A stretch of DNA of 64,000 nucleotides from Colocasia esculenta (Eukaryota; Streptophyta; Magnoliopsida; Alismatales; Araceae): NCBI GenBank assembly GCA_014218235.1, contig CM024753.1:177296348-177360347 (forward strand). Reading direction: 5' to 3'. Within the stretch, counting starts at the first letter, position 1; each line of letters opens with the position of its first letter. Below are positions 34,450-45,555 of this stretch, in pieces. The notes beneath the pieces were generated by a model. That model was not told the DNA's origin and made no database searches. It saw only the letters and a program-made list of their open reading frames with translations. The translations under genes were made by a program, and so were the position numbers.

Positions 34450-37050
34450 ATGTACATAGTAGAGATGAAATCTTAAACATCACACAGTATGAAATACAAC
34501 ATAACAACAACTTATGGACAACTGATTTGTTGCACCAACTTGTCCCCCATCATCATTATGAGGTGGTCGAGTATGTCGAGTTTGAATATAAGGCTCAAAA
34601 TACATGGAAGAAAAATTTGATATCTCTTCTAAGATGTATGCCTTACAAATTGAACCCTCCACTCTCGCTTTATTTCGAACCTTCTTCTTAAGATCAAACA
34701 TACATCTACAAAGTAGATTATGTTAATTACTCTAAATGTATTAAGATAAAAAAAAATACCACAGATATATATACCTTTCAAAAGGATACATCCAACGGTA
34801 CTCTACAGGACCACCAACTCGGATTTCGTATGGCAAATGTATCATCAAGTGTTCCATGCAATCGAAGAACGTTGGTGGGAATATCTTCTCTAGATGACAT
34901 ATTGTACTGGTCACAGACTCCTCAAGTTTCCGCACCTCATCTACAAGTACTTCTGATGTACACAATGTTCTGAAGAATTTACTTAGCTCAGTCAAGGAAG
35001 CCCATATGGGTTTGTCAAGCATGTCACGGAATGCTATGGGAATCAAGCGTTGCATGAATATGTGACAATCATGACTCTTCATACCATACAATCGTCCGTC
35101 ATCTACATTAACAGAGCGAGCAATGTTAGACACATATCCATCTGGGAATCTCAAACGTTGCAACCACCGGCATATCTCCTTAATTTGCTCAGCTCCAAGG
35201 ACATAAGTTGCTCTTGGTTTGAATACTTTGCCATTAAGCTCTTGTAGCTCCAACTCTGGCCTTCTACAAATGAATTGTAAGTCCATTCTAGCCTTCACAG
35301 TGTCCTTTGTTTTTCCTTTTACATTCATAATAGTATTAAACACATTGTCAAACACATTTTTCTCTATATGCATAACATCTAAATTGTGTCGAATTAATAG
35401 TGTTGACCAATATTGTAGTTCCCAAAATATAGATTTCTTCACCCAATTATGATCCTTTCCAAATCCAGAAAATGGTTGAGAACTCCGGCCATCATTCACC
35501 CCATCTAGAAAGTACTGTAGTCGTCTCTGTATCTCGATGCCACTCAATCGTACAGGCGGACCCTCTCTCTCAATTGTGCCCTTTCGGAATGCATTCCTTT
35601 GGCGTCGAAATGTATGGTCATCGGGTAAAAATCGACGGTGGCAGTCAAACCAACATGGCTTTCCACTATGAGTCAATCTAAATGACTTTGTATCCTCCAT
35701 ACAGTACGAACATGCCAGTCGTCCATGTGTAATCCAATCGGACAACATGCCATACGCCGGAAAGTCACTAATCGTCCACATCACAGCTGCCCGCATATTG
35801 AAATTTTGTTTTCGATGTGCATCATAGGTGACGACCCCTACATTCCACAACATCTTCAATTCATCAATCAACGGCCTCAAGTATAAGTCCAGATTTTGGC
35901 TTGGTGACCTTGGCCCAGGGATGAGTAAGGACAAGAAAAGATAAGGATGCTTCATACACATATTTGGCGGAAGGTTGTATGGGGTTACAAATACCGGCCA
36001 ACAAGAGTAAGGGTTCGTTTTGTTCCCAAATAGGTTGAATCCATCTGTACAAAGCCCCAATCTGACATTTCTCACCTCCTTTGCAAATGTCGAGTGAGTA
36101 CGATCAAAATGGATCCAAGCTTCGGCATCTGCAGGATGTATGACTTTGTCTTCATCATGGCGGACTCTGTCTGCATGCCACCTCATATGTCTAGCAGTCT
36201 TAGATGACATATATAGTCGTTGCAGTCTCGGTGAAAGGGGAAAGTAGCGAAGTGACTTGTAAGGAACTTCTTTTGCCTTCGCACCAATAGCCCCACCTCT
36301 CTTTGGCTTAAAACGTGCATGTCCACAAATTGAACACGATATGTTATTCATCTCATCATTATAATATAACATGCAGTGGTTCGGACATGCATCTATTCTT
36401 TCATAACCTAATCCCAATTATTTTACCATCCTCTTTGCACGATATAAATTTTCTGGCAATTTCTTAGTTTTTGGCAACATACTCTTCATGATCAAGCACA
36501 TACGATTAAAACAAGATTCACTCATGTTATATTCAGACTTCAGATTCAATAATTGTAGTACTGCAGATAAAACTGTATGACTCTCACAGCCATCCCACAA
36601 TGGTTGATCAACATCCCTGAGTAAGTTGTAAAATCTACTAGCTGATTCATTTGGTGATTCCTCATTGGCAACACCCGCATCATCGAAGTTCATATCCATA
36701 TGAAAATTAACTCCGGGACCAGCAGCATCAAAAACCATATTAACATAACTGTTGTCTTCAACCTCCTGACCCATTGTTCTTATATTTGCCCAGAATGGTT
36801 CACCATGCACAGTCCAATTCATATAACCACTAACAAAGCCCTTTGTATATAGATGACGGGTTACATCATATGGATCGTGGAACCGATTATTCTTACATAA
36901 TGCACAAGGACAACGAATACGGACTTGAGGATCTACTATGTTAACATTTCGAAGTGCAAATTCAATGAATTCATCAACGTCATCTCTAAATTCCCTCGAT
37001 ATTTCATTGTCGACTATCCTACGGTACATCCACTCACGATTTGCAGACAT
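34450..37050 (-). pseudogene. tnp2: CACTA transposase TNP2 (TNPD-type)
   Basis: Starts MSANREWMYRRIVDNE at 37050. The N-terminal about 80 residues are the transposase-associated domain, with CPCALCKNNRFHD and VTRHLYTKGF. The main transposase domain follows (36417-34780): 'ACPNHCMLYY', 'CSICGHARF', 'RMRWHADR'-type blocks, GLCTDGFNLFGN, 'LTHSGKPCWFDCHRRFLP' and LDVMHIEKNVFDNVFNT. It ends VEYRWMYPFER at a splice donor (about 34777). A second exon from about 34700 gives DLKKKVRNKARVEGSI, the DUF4218-type C-terminus. The only disruption in the long frame is one in-frame TAA at 36419-36421, between AKRMVK and LGLGYE, which splits it into 210 and 558 codons. TNP2 cuts and joins the CACTA ends in the nucleus. 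Confidence 0.93.
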
Positions 37051-37869
37051 TCTTCCTGTAAATTCAAAGAAATTACATAATATGCATCATTTGTAAATAG
37101 TCAAACAAATGGTTGGACAATTCAAGATTCCATATTTGCCAAGGTGATTTAAACACTATAACAAGAAAAGAACATAATGGACCAAGAAGACTTTGTGAAA
37201 AATGGATAGCTTCTGGACAATACATGAAATCCCTCAAGTGTACAAGGAACACCACTAAGAGAACAGGTTGCTCGGTTGAACTGTCATTTCAAGAATAGGA
37301 TAAACTGGAACATCCTCAAGTTACACATACAACGTAGCTACTGTCAAATGGAAAATGAACATAAAAGTAGTAAGAAAAACCACGACAAACACCAGTGGTG
37401 ATGAAATCCAGGTAACGGGTACATATTGATATAGGAAGTACAAGCATCCAAAGATCAGCAAAATAGCTACAACCTCGGCTGCGACTAGATTCAAACATAT
37501 TCTTGTGCACCCACTGTTACATAATGACGCTCACCGAATCGTTCCTACAAACATCGGTAAAATCTGCATCTAATGTATCCAAGAGATACCCAAACTTGGA
37601 CGGACTACCATCACCGTTACCTGCCAACCAGTTTGTAGTTGTAGCTTGTTCTTTTCAAACAAAACAAAGCGATGTACATACATCCCATGTGACATTCGCC
37701 TCTGCTGCACCGCTCTCACGGCTTCTTTGTTCTTCCGAATTTTTTTTTTTGGAATGCAGGTTAATTTCCTGATCTGTGCTCTTGTGTGTGTCATTGGGAT
37801 TTCTTTCTCAGGTTTATGGAGCGAGACCCATAAGGAGGTGGCTGGAGAAGAGGCCCAGCTGTCGAGGAT
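37051..37869. other. Unassigned junction segment
   Basis: 37051-37500 is probably 5' sequence of TNP2. From 37507 the origin is unknown; 37740-37815 has a T-tract and two AG acceptor-like sites (tgcag, ctcag) on the plus strand, but no protein match. The right border of the CACTA and the left border of the surviving Tat internal region lie here. Confidence 0.3.
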
Positions 37870-38169
37870 GCTCAAATGTTGCTGAGGCGGTCTACGAGCT
37901 TCGCCGCCTCCCAAACCAGCATGGGATAGGCGTCCTTGATGCGCGGATCCTTGACCTGAGTAGGGAACCCCCATTCTGGCACTCTCTCATTGCGGGCGAT
38001 GAAGAGCACCCAGTGCGTCCACCCTTTGTTGTTGGAATACTTGGGGGAGAAGTCGATCCGCATTCTGTTCGGCCTATGCTTGGTGTAGAATATGTTGTAG
38101 CCGGTCATCGGCGATAACGCCAGACTGAACTGGCTCCGGAAGAGGTCCGCCGTTGGCTCGATCTTCCAC
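37870..38169 (-). pseudogene. Tat-type antisense ORF, C-terminal piece
   Basis: Minus-strand frame KIEPTADLFRSQFSLALS, then TGYNIFYTKHRPNRMR, WTHWVLFIARNERVPEWGFP and KDPRIKDAYPM, ending near 37872. It is the direct continuation of the piece at 42962-43330: removing the solo LTR and one copy of its 5-bp target duplication joins '...ISCKVR' to 'KIEPTA' in frame. It belongs with the PF04195 'putative gypsy type transposon' group. Function is unknown in all such elements I know of. Confidence 0.68.
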
Positions 38170-41100
38170 TGTCACGTCCCGAGAATTACGCAGCGGATAT
38201 TAGTTCGAAGAATTCGAGTCGATATCCCGAGACGTGAACAGTCGATAAATAAGCCTCTAGCTAGCACGCAATAAATGTATATCAACACAACCTCACAATA
38301 GGGCCCAACTGATGAACTCAATAAAAATTGTATTCAAATCTCAACTTATTGTATTCCAAATGGAACTGTTACAACTCTTAGACTATGGGATAACAGAACT
38401 AGACTCAATAAAAAGGAAAGTACATTTACCCCTCACTTCCTACTACATGTTCTAACTCTCAAAATAAACTACTATAACTAGACTCATAATTGGGACGCTC
38501 ATCACTCGGACGCATTCCCATCCTCGGCTTGCTCTTCCTCTTGAATGTCATAGTCACCTAGATTGGGTAAAAGTAGGGGATGAGCAAACTAGCCCAGTAG
38601 GATTTACATCTCAATGTACGGGCAATGATATAAGTGATTAGCAATTTAGAACTAGGTAAGCATGATGAATGTCATGATGTGCATGTACGAATGAAAACCC
38701 GTTAAAACAGGACACATGAAACAAGCTAGATAGAGTGATCATGATAGAATAAGATCTGGAACGATATAACAAGAGAGAACTAGAAATAGATCACTATGTA
38801 TAAGCATGCAAGATTTCACTTGATGTCAATAGTTTTCAAGAAAACAAGATATCACTAGTTGCAATATATGCAGGATGGCCATATCACGCAAGCAAGCAAG
38901 CAAGATTGCACAAGCATGATCAAGTAACACTAATCAGGCACGTAAACACTAATGTACACCAAGGAAAGATCCACCAAGAGTGCACACAGGTCACGTGTAT
39001 GCAGTCATGTATCTAACATTCAACAAGCAAGAAAGTACTCCCAGCGCAGATGCAACGCCAGTAATCATTATACCCCATGGTTAACAGTATATTTATGACT
39101 CTCCGTCATTGGGGCTAGACTGGAGCCCTTGGACACACGCCGTGCCCTGTCAGCATCTCATGTAAATTTTTAAATGCAGATACCCACAGTCATTAATAAT
39201 GGCCAATGAGAGTTTCAATAAGTAAGCATGTGTAATGTCATGTTCATGATGATGATGGGAACAAGTAATAAGTAATTGAACATAATTTCATGAGAACAAT
39301 GGTCAAGAGATAAATTCGGCAGCAGAATGGTACAATTTATAATTTAGTTCAATCTTTACTTTAATGGCTTTAGTCTAGGGTGTAAATCACGCTCACGAGA
39401 ACAAGAAGAGAAAGGAAGTGCACGCCCTTGATGTATAAGTGCGTAGTGATGTACGCGTGTCAATTCACAATCCGTCGGTCTCAAACTCTCGAAAAACACT
39501 TAACATGATGGCTTACAATGATGAATGCAGTTAACTACATATGGGTTTACCAGATTTTAGGATAATATTTATCATTTAAATCAAGCTAGAATGGTAACAA
39601 GAGTAAATCACAAGTTTCATGTATGATCATATCATTAAGAAAGCAATTAGAATAATATTCATGTAATTAAGGATTTTTCAATGGGTTAAACACTTTTAAG
39701 CCATTAAGTAGACATCATGTAATGATCAGACCCAAGACAGGCAATGTTTTGCAAAGGTAGTGTCGACACACCCCTTACTGGTGTCGACACAATGCTTCAA
39801 ACACAAGGCAAAAAATGCAGAACTGGTCAAGTAGTGTCGACACTAGATCAAGTAGTGTCGACACAATGCTTCAAATACAAGGCAAAATGATCAAGTGGTG
39901 TTGACACAGGATCAGGTAGTGTCGACACAGTGCTTCAAATACAAGGCAAAAAGGTCAAGTAGTGTCGACACTAGATCAGGTAGTGTCGACACTAGAGACC
40001 CTTCCCAGAACACCTTCTGGGCCAATCTGGGACAGTGTGTCGACACTAGATCAGGTAGTGTCAACACTAGAGACCTTCCCAGAACACCTTCTGAGCTGGT
40101 TTGGGACAGTGTGTCGACACTAGATCAACTAGTGTCGACACTAGAGGCCCTTCCAGAACAAAACCTATAGGTCAAGTGTAACCCGAAAATATGTCTCATG
40201 CAATGATTCACTTACCCATCTTATAACTCTCTAACTAATGACATTTAGACAAAATGTTCAACACAAAATATGACGTGGACAACTAGTAGAAGACTTTTGA
40301 TGTAGAGGGTTTGATCTAATTCGGTCTAGAATCCGAGAAACACATTAAGAACATAAGGATAAGTGCATCCCGAAATCGCAGTATCATGCAGTGACTCTCT
40401 TACCATGCTTATAACTCTCTAACGAAAGACTTTTGGACAATATGTCCAACATAAAAGATGATCATGACTACAAGTAGAAGAACTTTCATGAATGAAGTTT
40501 AGTCTAATTTGGTCTCAAATCATGTGCATAATAAGAAGAATGGGAAAAGCCATAACAGTGCGCGACTTTGGGAGAACACTTATAACTCAAAATATACTCA
40601 TTAGAATTCGATGAAACCAGTGGGAAACGAAAACCAACTTGATGCTATACACATTGGTATAGGATATGTTAAGGTTTGGCACGAGAAAACCTACTGTATG
40701 GTGGAAGAAGTCTTATTTTTCCAGAAAACCTATGTTCAGACCACTTGGAGGAAAACGCTTACTGCTCTGTGTATACTGCATGGAATTTGGGCATTCCACT
40801 TGGGTTAGAACGTAGACTTGACCCTATTTCCAGGGGTATAAGCCTTGCAAGGTTTGGTTTAGGTTTGACCTACCTTAGCTCGACACCAAGATGATGGTTT
40901 GTGTAGGTTGCAACAGACGAATGGGGAAGAAGATGAGCTTCTTGTGGTCGGTCCACAGATCCCTAGCCACCAAGAACTCCTCCACACAACCCCATCAAGT
41001 TCTAAAACTCATCCCTAAGGTTTGGTGAAGAGTATTTAAGCAACCATGGTGTTTTAGGAGTCCTATTATGACTAGGAAAGCCAAGTTGCGGTTTTGGCTT

Positions 41101-42961
41101 GTTAGTTTCCTATTGTTTGAGGATTTCTTCCTCTCTTTGAGTGTGTGAGGCTTTAGGAAACCTCCAACCATAGATAAGCACGAATTTGGGTTACCAAGAA
41201 TACATGATTGCATCCCAATCCAACTCAAATTGCCTCTTCCTAATTTCAACCTAATTAAAGTTACGAATTTCCCTGCATTTTCTAGCTTTATTTGATTTTT
41301 GGGCCAAAAGATGCCCATTGGCCCAGTTATGATATTGGGTCATTAATGCATAATGTTGGAAGTCTCTCCAACACTTTTATTTAATTTTTTGATTGCGTCG
41401 TTATAGACACCCGATTATGACTAATGGGTTGAACCACATTTCTTGCTACCTTAGTGGGCCCCTAATTGGTCACTCACCTTGAGCCCATCATTTGCCTTGA
41501 TTTGAGCCCATTAATCCATTAAAAATACCTTGAAATCCCAAAATCAATCATTTGAGAGTCCCTAGAGGAATATGACTCCTATTTTATCATGTGGTTAGAG
41601 AGAATAATCCAAGATAATTCAGGTTCCTTGTCGCGACGCATCGTGGCGCCGCGACTATAGTCGCAACGGGTTGGGCCGCCGCGACAGCCCATGCATTATC
41701 CATGCACGTGGGCAATGCTGTCGCGTCCCCCTGCACCATCGCGTCTCTAGTCGCGACCCTACGATCTGACGCGACAATGCCCGAGATCTCTGGCCTCCGT
41801 AACCACACCCTATTTATCCTCCCATGCACTTTGACTTGGTCTATGAGGGTTATCCCGACCCCTTGGACGGATCCTTGGCCCTAGGGACTCTCCTAAGCTC
41901 CCCTAAGGACTCTACACCCGATTTTGATAGAGCTTTATCCCCCATTTTTAATTTCTAAACCTTTGTGAGGAGATAATGCCTAGTTTTCTCACTCCAAGCT
42001 CTATATAAGGAAGGCCCCTCCTCATGGACGAGGGGAGCCTCATGATCACCCCGAAGGGCTGCCAAAATTTCTTCTGAACTAGACTTAGCCACGCAGCCAC
42101 TCATTCCCTTCACATTCCACTCCTCACAACTCACTCATTTCACCATCAATGGAGCAAGGAACGTGAAGAGGGCGACTCTAGCAATCTCCTGGACCTCTTT
42201 GCACATCATTGGAGCTGCATCCACGCCAGGAAGTCGCCCTAATGGGGCTCATTCCCTTTTCTCTTCCTCTTTTCTATTTCTACATGCATTTTTATGTTCT
42301 TTTTAAATAGAGCATATCCACCATCCACCCACGTTTTCCCACACCCATAGGGGTTTAAAACCACCCCAGGTGCGTTCCCACCATGATCTCCTATCTCATT
42401 TCGTCTTTTAGAATAGATACTACACTTTACATGTTCTAATAGGGTCTTTTCTTTGTGTTTTCTTTTGATTGGAAGGCAAGCAAACAAAGTCTACGAGAAG
42501 CTCTGGTGCTCTGGCCGGCTGGAGGACCAGAAGAAGGTCACAACATCAATTCTCCCGCATTCAGAGAACGCGACGGCCTGGGGTGACGCGACATAGACGC
42601 GTCGATTTCTACTGACGCGATACTAGAGACGCCGCGGCCATGACGACCGAGATACCAGGTCAATTTCCTGTTCTCTTCCTCTTTCCTAGTTTAAGTTCGC
42701 CATTGTCTTTCCACATCATTAGGCAACTTATCTAGGTGGCAATCACATCCTTTTTCCCATGCTATCATATTTGATATCCATGTCCGTGTCGAGGGGAAGC
42801 CAATCCCTGTGATTACAGTCGTATTTCCATGTTAACGGTTTTCTGACTTGTTATAGCACGTACGATAACGATGCGTATGTTTTACATACTTGGATATCAT
42901 GGAAATTATTTATTTCTATTTATTTGAATTCTTATATAGCTAAAATTTCCGGGGTGCTACA
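38170..42961 (-). mobile_element. Ty3/gypsy-type solo LTR, 4.8 kb
   Basis: Minus strand TGTAGCACCCCGG...CTCGGGACGTGACA, flanked by TCCAC (38165-38169) and TCCGC (42962-42966), a 5-bp duplication with one transition. No PBS, polypurine tract or domain was seen inside, so it is read as an unusually long solo LTR; a degraded nested element inside cannot be excluded. It contains a GTGTCGACAC array (39755-40150), a diverged pair of about 180-bp repeats (40180-40520) and TCGCGAC-rich stretches (41620-41790, 42560-42640). Confidence 0.75.
39755..40150. repeat. GTGTCGACAC palindrome array
   Basis: About a dozen copies of the 10-bp palindrome GTGTCGACAC, mostly as 'agtgtcgacactagatca', arranged in pairs with units such as 'atgcttcaaatacaaggcaa' between pairs. 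Confidence 0.9.
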
Positions 42962-43330
42962 TCCGCACCTTGCAAGAGATGTAGAAGACGTAGATTGTGC
43001 GCCAGAAATTCGGCGTCAATTGGATAGGGGCGATCCCCCATGCATTGAGTAGGTCCCTGCCACTGCCGGCAGGGGTAACTAGAATCCCGCCTCCAGTAGG
43101 TCCTAGGACATCACTATGCACCCAGGCCTCTGCATGGAGTACGTATCCTCCTTCTTCGCGAGGACGATATCGTATTCCTCCCCGATCCGGTACCGCTCAC
43201 GGAGACCTTCGAAGAATCGGTACCTCGTCTCCTGGGGTGCCTCCGGCTCCATCCTACTCGCTCCGGCGACAGCTACGGCCTTCCCTTTCTGCGACATCTC
43301 CAGAAGTTGCAGGAGCAGCAAGGAAGAAGC
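42962..43330 (-). pseudogene. Tat-type antisense ORF, N-terminal piece (PF04195-like)
   Basis: Minus strand from about 43321: MSQKGKAVAVAGASRMEPEA, RYRFFEGLRERYRIGEEYDI, then a premature stop near 43104, then AGFRLPLPAVA and, after a frameshift, LLNAWGIAPIQLTPNFWRTI and YVFYISCKVR. The pattern 'RLP-----LL---G-AP-QL-PN-WR---' is the PF04195 signature seen in Tat-lineage elements. It lies antisense between pol and the 3' LTR (relative to the plus-strand polypurine tract at 43672-43690), where elements such as Grande carry an antisense gene. Confidence 0.72.
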
Positions 43331-43695
43331 AGGCGACTGGAGAGCGCGAGGAAGAAGGAAATGAAGAGGACAGAAGAAGAAACCTTTCGAAATGCCAAAG
43401 GTGTAAGTCCCGCCTTCGTCCCACCTCTTCCTTATAAGGAAGGAGGGGGCGCGAAAACCAAAGGCAAAAAGAGGCGGTGCGATTCAAACCCTCCATCGTG
43501 TGCCCCCCAGGCGACACGTCATCTTCGTGATGATGGCTTTCTCCGACCCCGAGAAGAACTCCAAGCGGCGTCACCCAAAGTGACCGTTCGTGACGCCGAG
43601 GTCAGCATCGCATTTAATGCAAAGAGACGACCAGGTAGGCATCCTCTCTCAAGGCACTCCGGACACCAAGTACGCCTGAGAGAGTGGGGGGCAAG
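43331..43695 (+). other. Tat 3' untranslated region and polypurine tract
   Basis: The tract 'gagagagtggggggcaag' ends at 43695, directly before the LTR. The rest is GC-rich with no recognised coding sequence. Confidence 0.65.
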
Positions 43696-44515
43696 TGTGG
43701 TGGCCATTTCTAGCCACCTAAGTTCGCAAAGCCCATCATGGCCCATCATGATCCTACAGGCGGGTGTGGCCCCTCGGCGAGGTGCCACGTGTCAACAGAA
43801 AGGGCCTATAGATCTCAAGCACGGTCTCCGCGCCCGAACACCATCAGGATCCTGGGGGTTGTCTCTAGACACCCCCCATCCTGTTCGGTCTAGGTGCTAT
43901 CCACCGAACAGGTCCCGCTCGAAGCATGTCATGGTCCCGCTGGCATAAATTGCGCCCGGGCACCATGCACCGATCAATAGTTCTAGCTACTGAATAGCCG
44001 GTCTAGCCCACCGAACAGGCTACCTGCTTGGTACCTTACGACCAAGGAAACCTGAGCAGCCTTTCATCTCCTTGAGACGGTTACAATTGCCGCGCAGCAC
44101 ACATCCCATGATCAAGTGGTGCGTTAACTATAGAGCCCTTCAACGGGCGTCTCAACGTGTAACTCCCCGCCAAGGGTGCCAACAAGCGCGTCCTTTCTGG
44201 CACTGGTAAGGGACATTTCGTCCCACTTCTTCATCACCTTCGCCTATAAAAAGGCTCAGGTAACCTTCATGCGGAGGTACGCAACCTTGAACACTCACAC
44301 TCGCCTTCGCGCAACACACACGAGAACCCCCTTTCCTCCAAGCTTTTCTAGTCCAGTACTGACTTAGCCATCGGAGGGTTCTCCCCGGTTGAAAACCGGG
44401 CCCCCCTGATCTCGTTCTGGTCTTGCAGGCTTCCGTTCGCGCCGGCGATCGTCTTCCCACCTTCTTCAGTGAAGGCCCGTTTGGCTCAGGCCCAAATAGG
44501 GAATACACCACCACA
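43696..44515 (+). repeat. Tat-like LTR, 820 bp
   Basis: TGTGGTGG...CCACCACA, with 8-bp matching inverted ends. A TATA-like 'cgcctataaaaaggctc' is at about 44241. It is followed two bases later by the PBS-like TTGGCACCGTCTGTGG instead of a target duplication, so it is not the outer end of the insertion. Confidence 0.8.
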
Positions 44516-45555
44516 GTTTGGCACCGTCTGTGGAACGAACGAGAGGCCATGCGCCCTACCCGAGCATCTCATCTTCATGAGACCCGCACACCCTTATCCT
44601 CACTGGGGGGCTGTGTAGAGGTATTCTTTAGTCCCACATTGAAAGATAGTGAGAACAAGTATGTGCTTATCAGCAAGAGCCTCACCTCTTCTCTCAAGAG
44701 GGCCCTTTTAAAGGACAAAACCCCAAGCATGGGGACAATACCTCTTGGGAGGCACACTTAAATCATGTCTGTTCATTGGCGTCGTCTGTGGGAACGAATG
44801 AGAGGCCATGCGCCCTACCCGAGCATCTCATCTTCATGAGACCCGCACACCCTTATCCTCACTCGGGGGGCTGTGTAGAGGTATTCTTTAGTCCCACATT
44901 GAAAGATAGTGAGAACAAGTGTGTGCTTATCAGCAAGAGCCTCACCTCTTCTCTCAAAAGGGCCCTTTTAAAGAACAAAATCCCAAGCATGGGGACAATA
45001 CCTCTTGGGAGGCACACTTAAATCACGTCTCTTCATTGGCGCCATCTGTGGGAATGAACAAGAGGCCATGCGCCCTATCCGAGCGTCTCATCTTCATGAG
45101 ACCCGCACACCCTTATCCTCACTGGGGGGGCTGTGTAGAGGTATTTTTTAGTCCCACATTGAAAGATAGTGAGAACAAGTATGTGCTTATCAGCAAGAGC
45201 CTCACCTCTTCTCTCAAGAGGGCCCTTTTAAAGGACAAAACCCCAAGCATGGGGACAATAGCTCTTGGGAGGCACACTTAAATCACGTCTCTTCATTGAC
45301 GTCGTCTGTGGGAACAAACGAGAGGCCATGCGCCCTACCCGAGCATCTCATCTTCATGAGACCCGCACACCCTTATCCTCACTCGGGGGGCTGTGTAGAG
45401 GTATTCTTTAGTCCCACATTGAAAGATAGTGAGAACAAGTGTGTGCTTATCAGCAAGAGCCTCACCTCTTCTCTCAAGAGGGCCCTTTTAAAGGACAAAA
45501 CCCCAAGCATGGGGACAATACCTCTTGGGAGGCACACTTAAATTACGTCTCTTCA
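44516..45555 (+). mobile_element. Tandem array of four TRIM-like units
   Basis: Four repeats of 260 bp. Each has a 96-bp 'internal' part starting with a PBS-like TTGGCGCCGTCTGTGGGAA (copies at 44518, 44776, 45036 and 45296) and ending in a polypurine-like CGGGGGGC, then a 164-bp LTR-like part TGTGTAGAGG...TCTCTTCA (44612-44775, 44872-45035, 45132-45295, 45392-45555). The PBS matches the 3' end complement of tRNA-Asp used by Tat/Athila elements. Sizes fit TRIMs. The last copy ends exactly at the target duplication CTAAC. Confidence 0.78.

Larger units (their letters stand above)
30414..37506 (-). mobile_element. CACTA (En/Spm) transposon, right end uncertain
   Basis: Starts with the terminal motif CACTACAAGAA at 30414, preceded by GTG, which would be the 3-bp target duplication. 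30425-30870 is dense in the subterminal motif TAGCTACGGAT on both strands. Two transposon genes follow on the minus strand: a TNPA-position gene (31.3-33.5 kb) and TNP2 (34.4-37.05 kb). The other terminus (TTCTTGTAGTG) was not found. A partial TTCTTGT lies at 37500-37506, but the continuation of the interrupted Tat LTR does not follow, so a deletion has removed the right end. Confidence 0.85.
30318..45555 (+). mobile_element. Tat-like Ty3/gypsy composite ending in a TRIM-like array
   Basis: Flanked by CTAAC at 30313-30317 and 45556-45560, with the empty site at about 59714-59718. The left end is an LTR start (30318-30413) that matches 43696-43791 with three differences. The right end is a different, 164-bp LTR-like sequence. 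In between are a CACTA element, an antisense ORF of the type found in Tat elements, a polypurine tract, an 820-bp LTR and a four-unit TRIM-like array. Most of the Tat body, including all of gag-pol, is deleted. Confidence 0.75.

Noticed and set aside
37570..38117. Candidate host gene on either strand (113-134 codons, with splice-like sites)
   Set aside because: The minus frame at 37870-38169 is the Tat antisense ORF; the rest has no recognisable domain and overlaps on both strands.
44423..45541. Repeated 81-120-codon ORFs as a tandem gene family
   Set aside because: They are the same frame through the 260-bp TRIM-like repeats and span PBS, purine tract and LTR parts.
43696..45555. Calling the whole 1.86 kb one ordinary LTR
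   Set aside because: An 8-bp inverted end match at 44515, an immediate PBS, and internal purine-tract/TG junctions point to several LTR ends inside; kept as a rival model in the findings.
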